Source: GCA-2746795 sp046496595 (GTDB taxonomy: Bacteria; Chloroflexota; Anaerolineae; Promineifilales; Promineifilaceae). Taken from it: a stretch of 5,175 nt of DNA. Within the stretch, counting starts at the first letter, position 1. Each line of letters starts with the position of its first letter. The position numbers and the translations under genes were made by a program. The notes beneath the pieces were generated by a model. The model saw only the letters and a list, made by a program, of their open reading frames with translations. It was not told the DNA's origin and ran no database searches. This document shows, in pieces, positions 4,988-5,175 of the stretch. The DNA lies in assembly GCA_046496595.1 (NCBI GenBank), contig JAWOGU010000304.1, positions 1 through 5,175 on the forward strand, given 5' to 3'.

Positions 4988-5175
4988 CTAAAAAATAAAA
5001 CTCTCCTGGTCGTCATTGTCTACGGCGTCCAGCAATGTATCACTTTCCAATACGTATTGTTTGGCGGCGACAGCCTGCGCCAGGTCGGCCACTGTGGGCA
5101 TTTGGAACAGGCTGCCTAAGGGCAAATCGATGTCCAGGGTTTGATTGAGGCGCACAATGATCTGAATGGCGAGCA
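4988..5175 (-). CDS. C-terminal end of an upstream NRPS protein (partial carrier domain and acidic tail)
   Basis: The frame runs in from the right edge and stops at TAG 4990-4988, leaving 61 residues. The first part, LAIQIIVRLNQTLDIDLPLG and then SLFQMPTVADLAQAV, is the last two helices of a carrier domain: compare LLAIRLFDRIEAVTGVKLPL and LFRAATIADLAAFV in the neighbouring protein. The phosphopantetheine serine would lie just beyond the window edge. The last 20 or so residues are acidic with an aromatic end (DAVDNDDQESFIF), which fits a short C-terminal docking peptide that binds the TubC-type domain at the start of the next protein. This would hand the chain from this carrier to the following condensation domain. 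The rest of the protein, including any adenylation domain, is outside the window. Confidence 0.88.
   Translation of the reverse strand, partial: LAIQIIVRLNQTLDIDLPLGSLFQMPTVADLAQAVAAKQYVLESDTLLDAVDNDDQESFIF

Overview
The window looks like a chromosomal piece of a moderately GC-rich bacterium. Protein style and intergenic repeats would fit Chloroflexota (Anaerolineae-like), but that is a weak inference: no rRNA or other taxonomic marker is present. Everything except the first 198 bases is transcribed from the minus strand, so the biology reads right to left.

Right to left on the minus strand: (1) the last 61 codons of a nonribosomal peptide synthetase (NRPS), the end of a carrier domain plus an acidic tail, cut by the window edge (4988-5175); (2) 26 bases further on, an 888-residue NRPS with the order TubC-type docking domain, condensation domain, carrier domain, thioesterase, and no adenylation domain (2295-4961); (3) a 334-base gap (1961-2294) with a long inverted repeat next to the NRPS stop, followed by what I read as a complete cysteine-responsive transcription attenuator; (4) cysK, cysteine synthase (1028-1960); (5) cysE/epsC-type serine acetyltransferase (291-956). 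At the far left the 3' end of an unrecognised plus-strand gene (1-198) converges on cysE, with a perfect 15-bp inverted repeat between them.

The main result is the cysK leader. A 29-codon ORF (2144 down to 2055) holds four cysteine codons within five positions (Cys-Ile-Cys-Cys-Cys). It is preceded by a candidate extended -10 promoter. It is followed by an intrinsic terminator (8-bp stem, eight U) ending 24 bases before the cysK GTG start. The last codons of the leader ORF can pair with the 5' arm of the terminator (9 bp, one bulge), an antiterminator laid out as in the trp attenuator. When charged Cys-tRNA is scarce, a ribosome stalled on the Cys codons should leave the antiterminator free and let cysK-cysE be transcribed. 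SAT then makes O-acetylserine and CysK converts it with sulfide to cysteine, closing the loop.

A second DNA-level signal is the palindrome AACGGCCGTT. It occurs eight times exactly, in all three reading frames of coding sequence, so it seems to be kept as DNA rather than as peptide.
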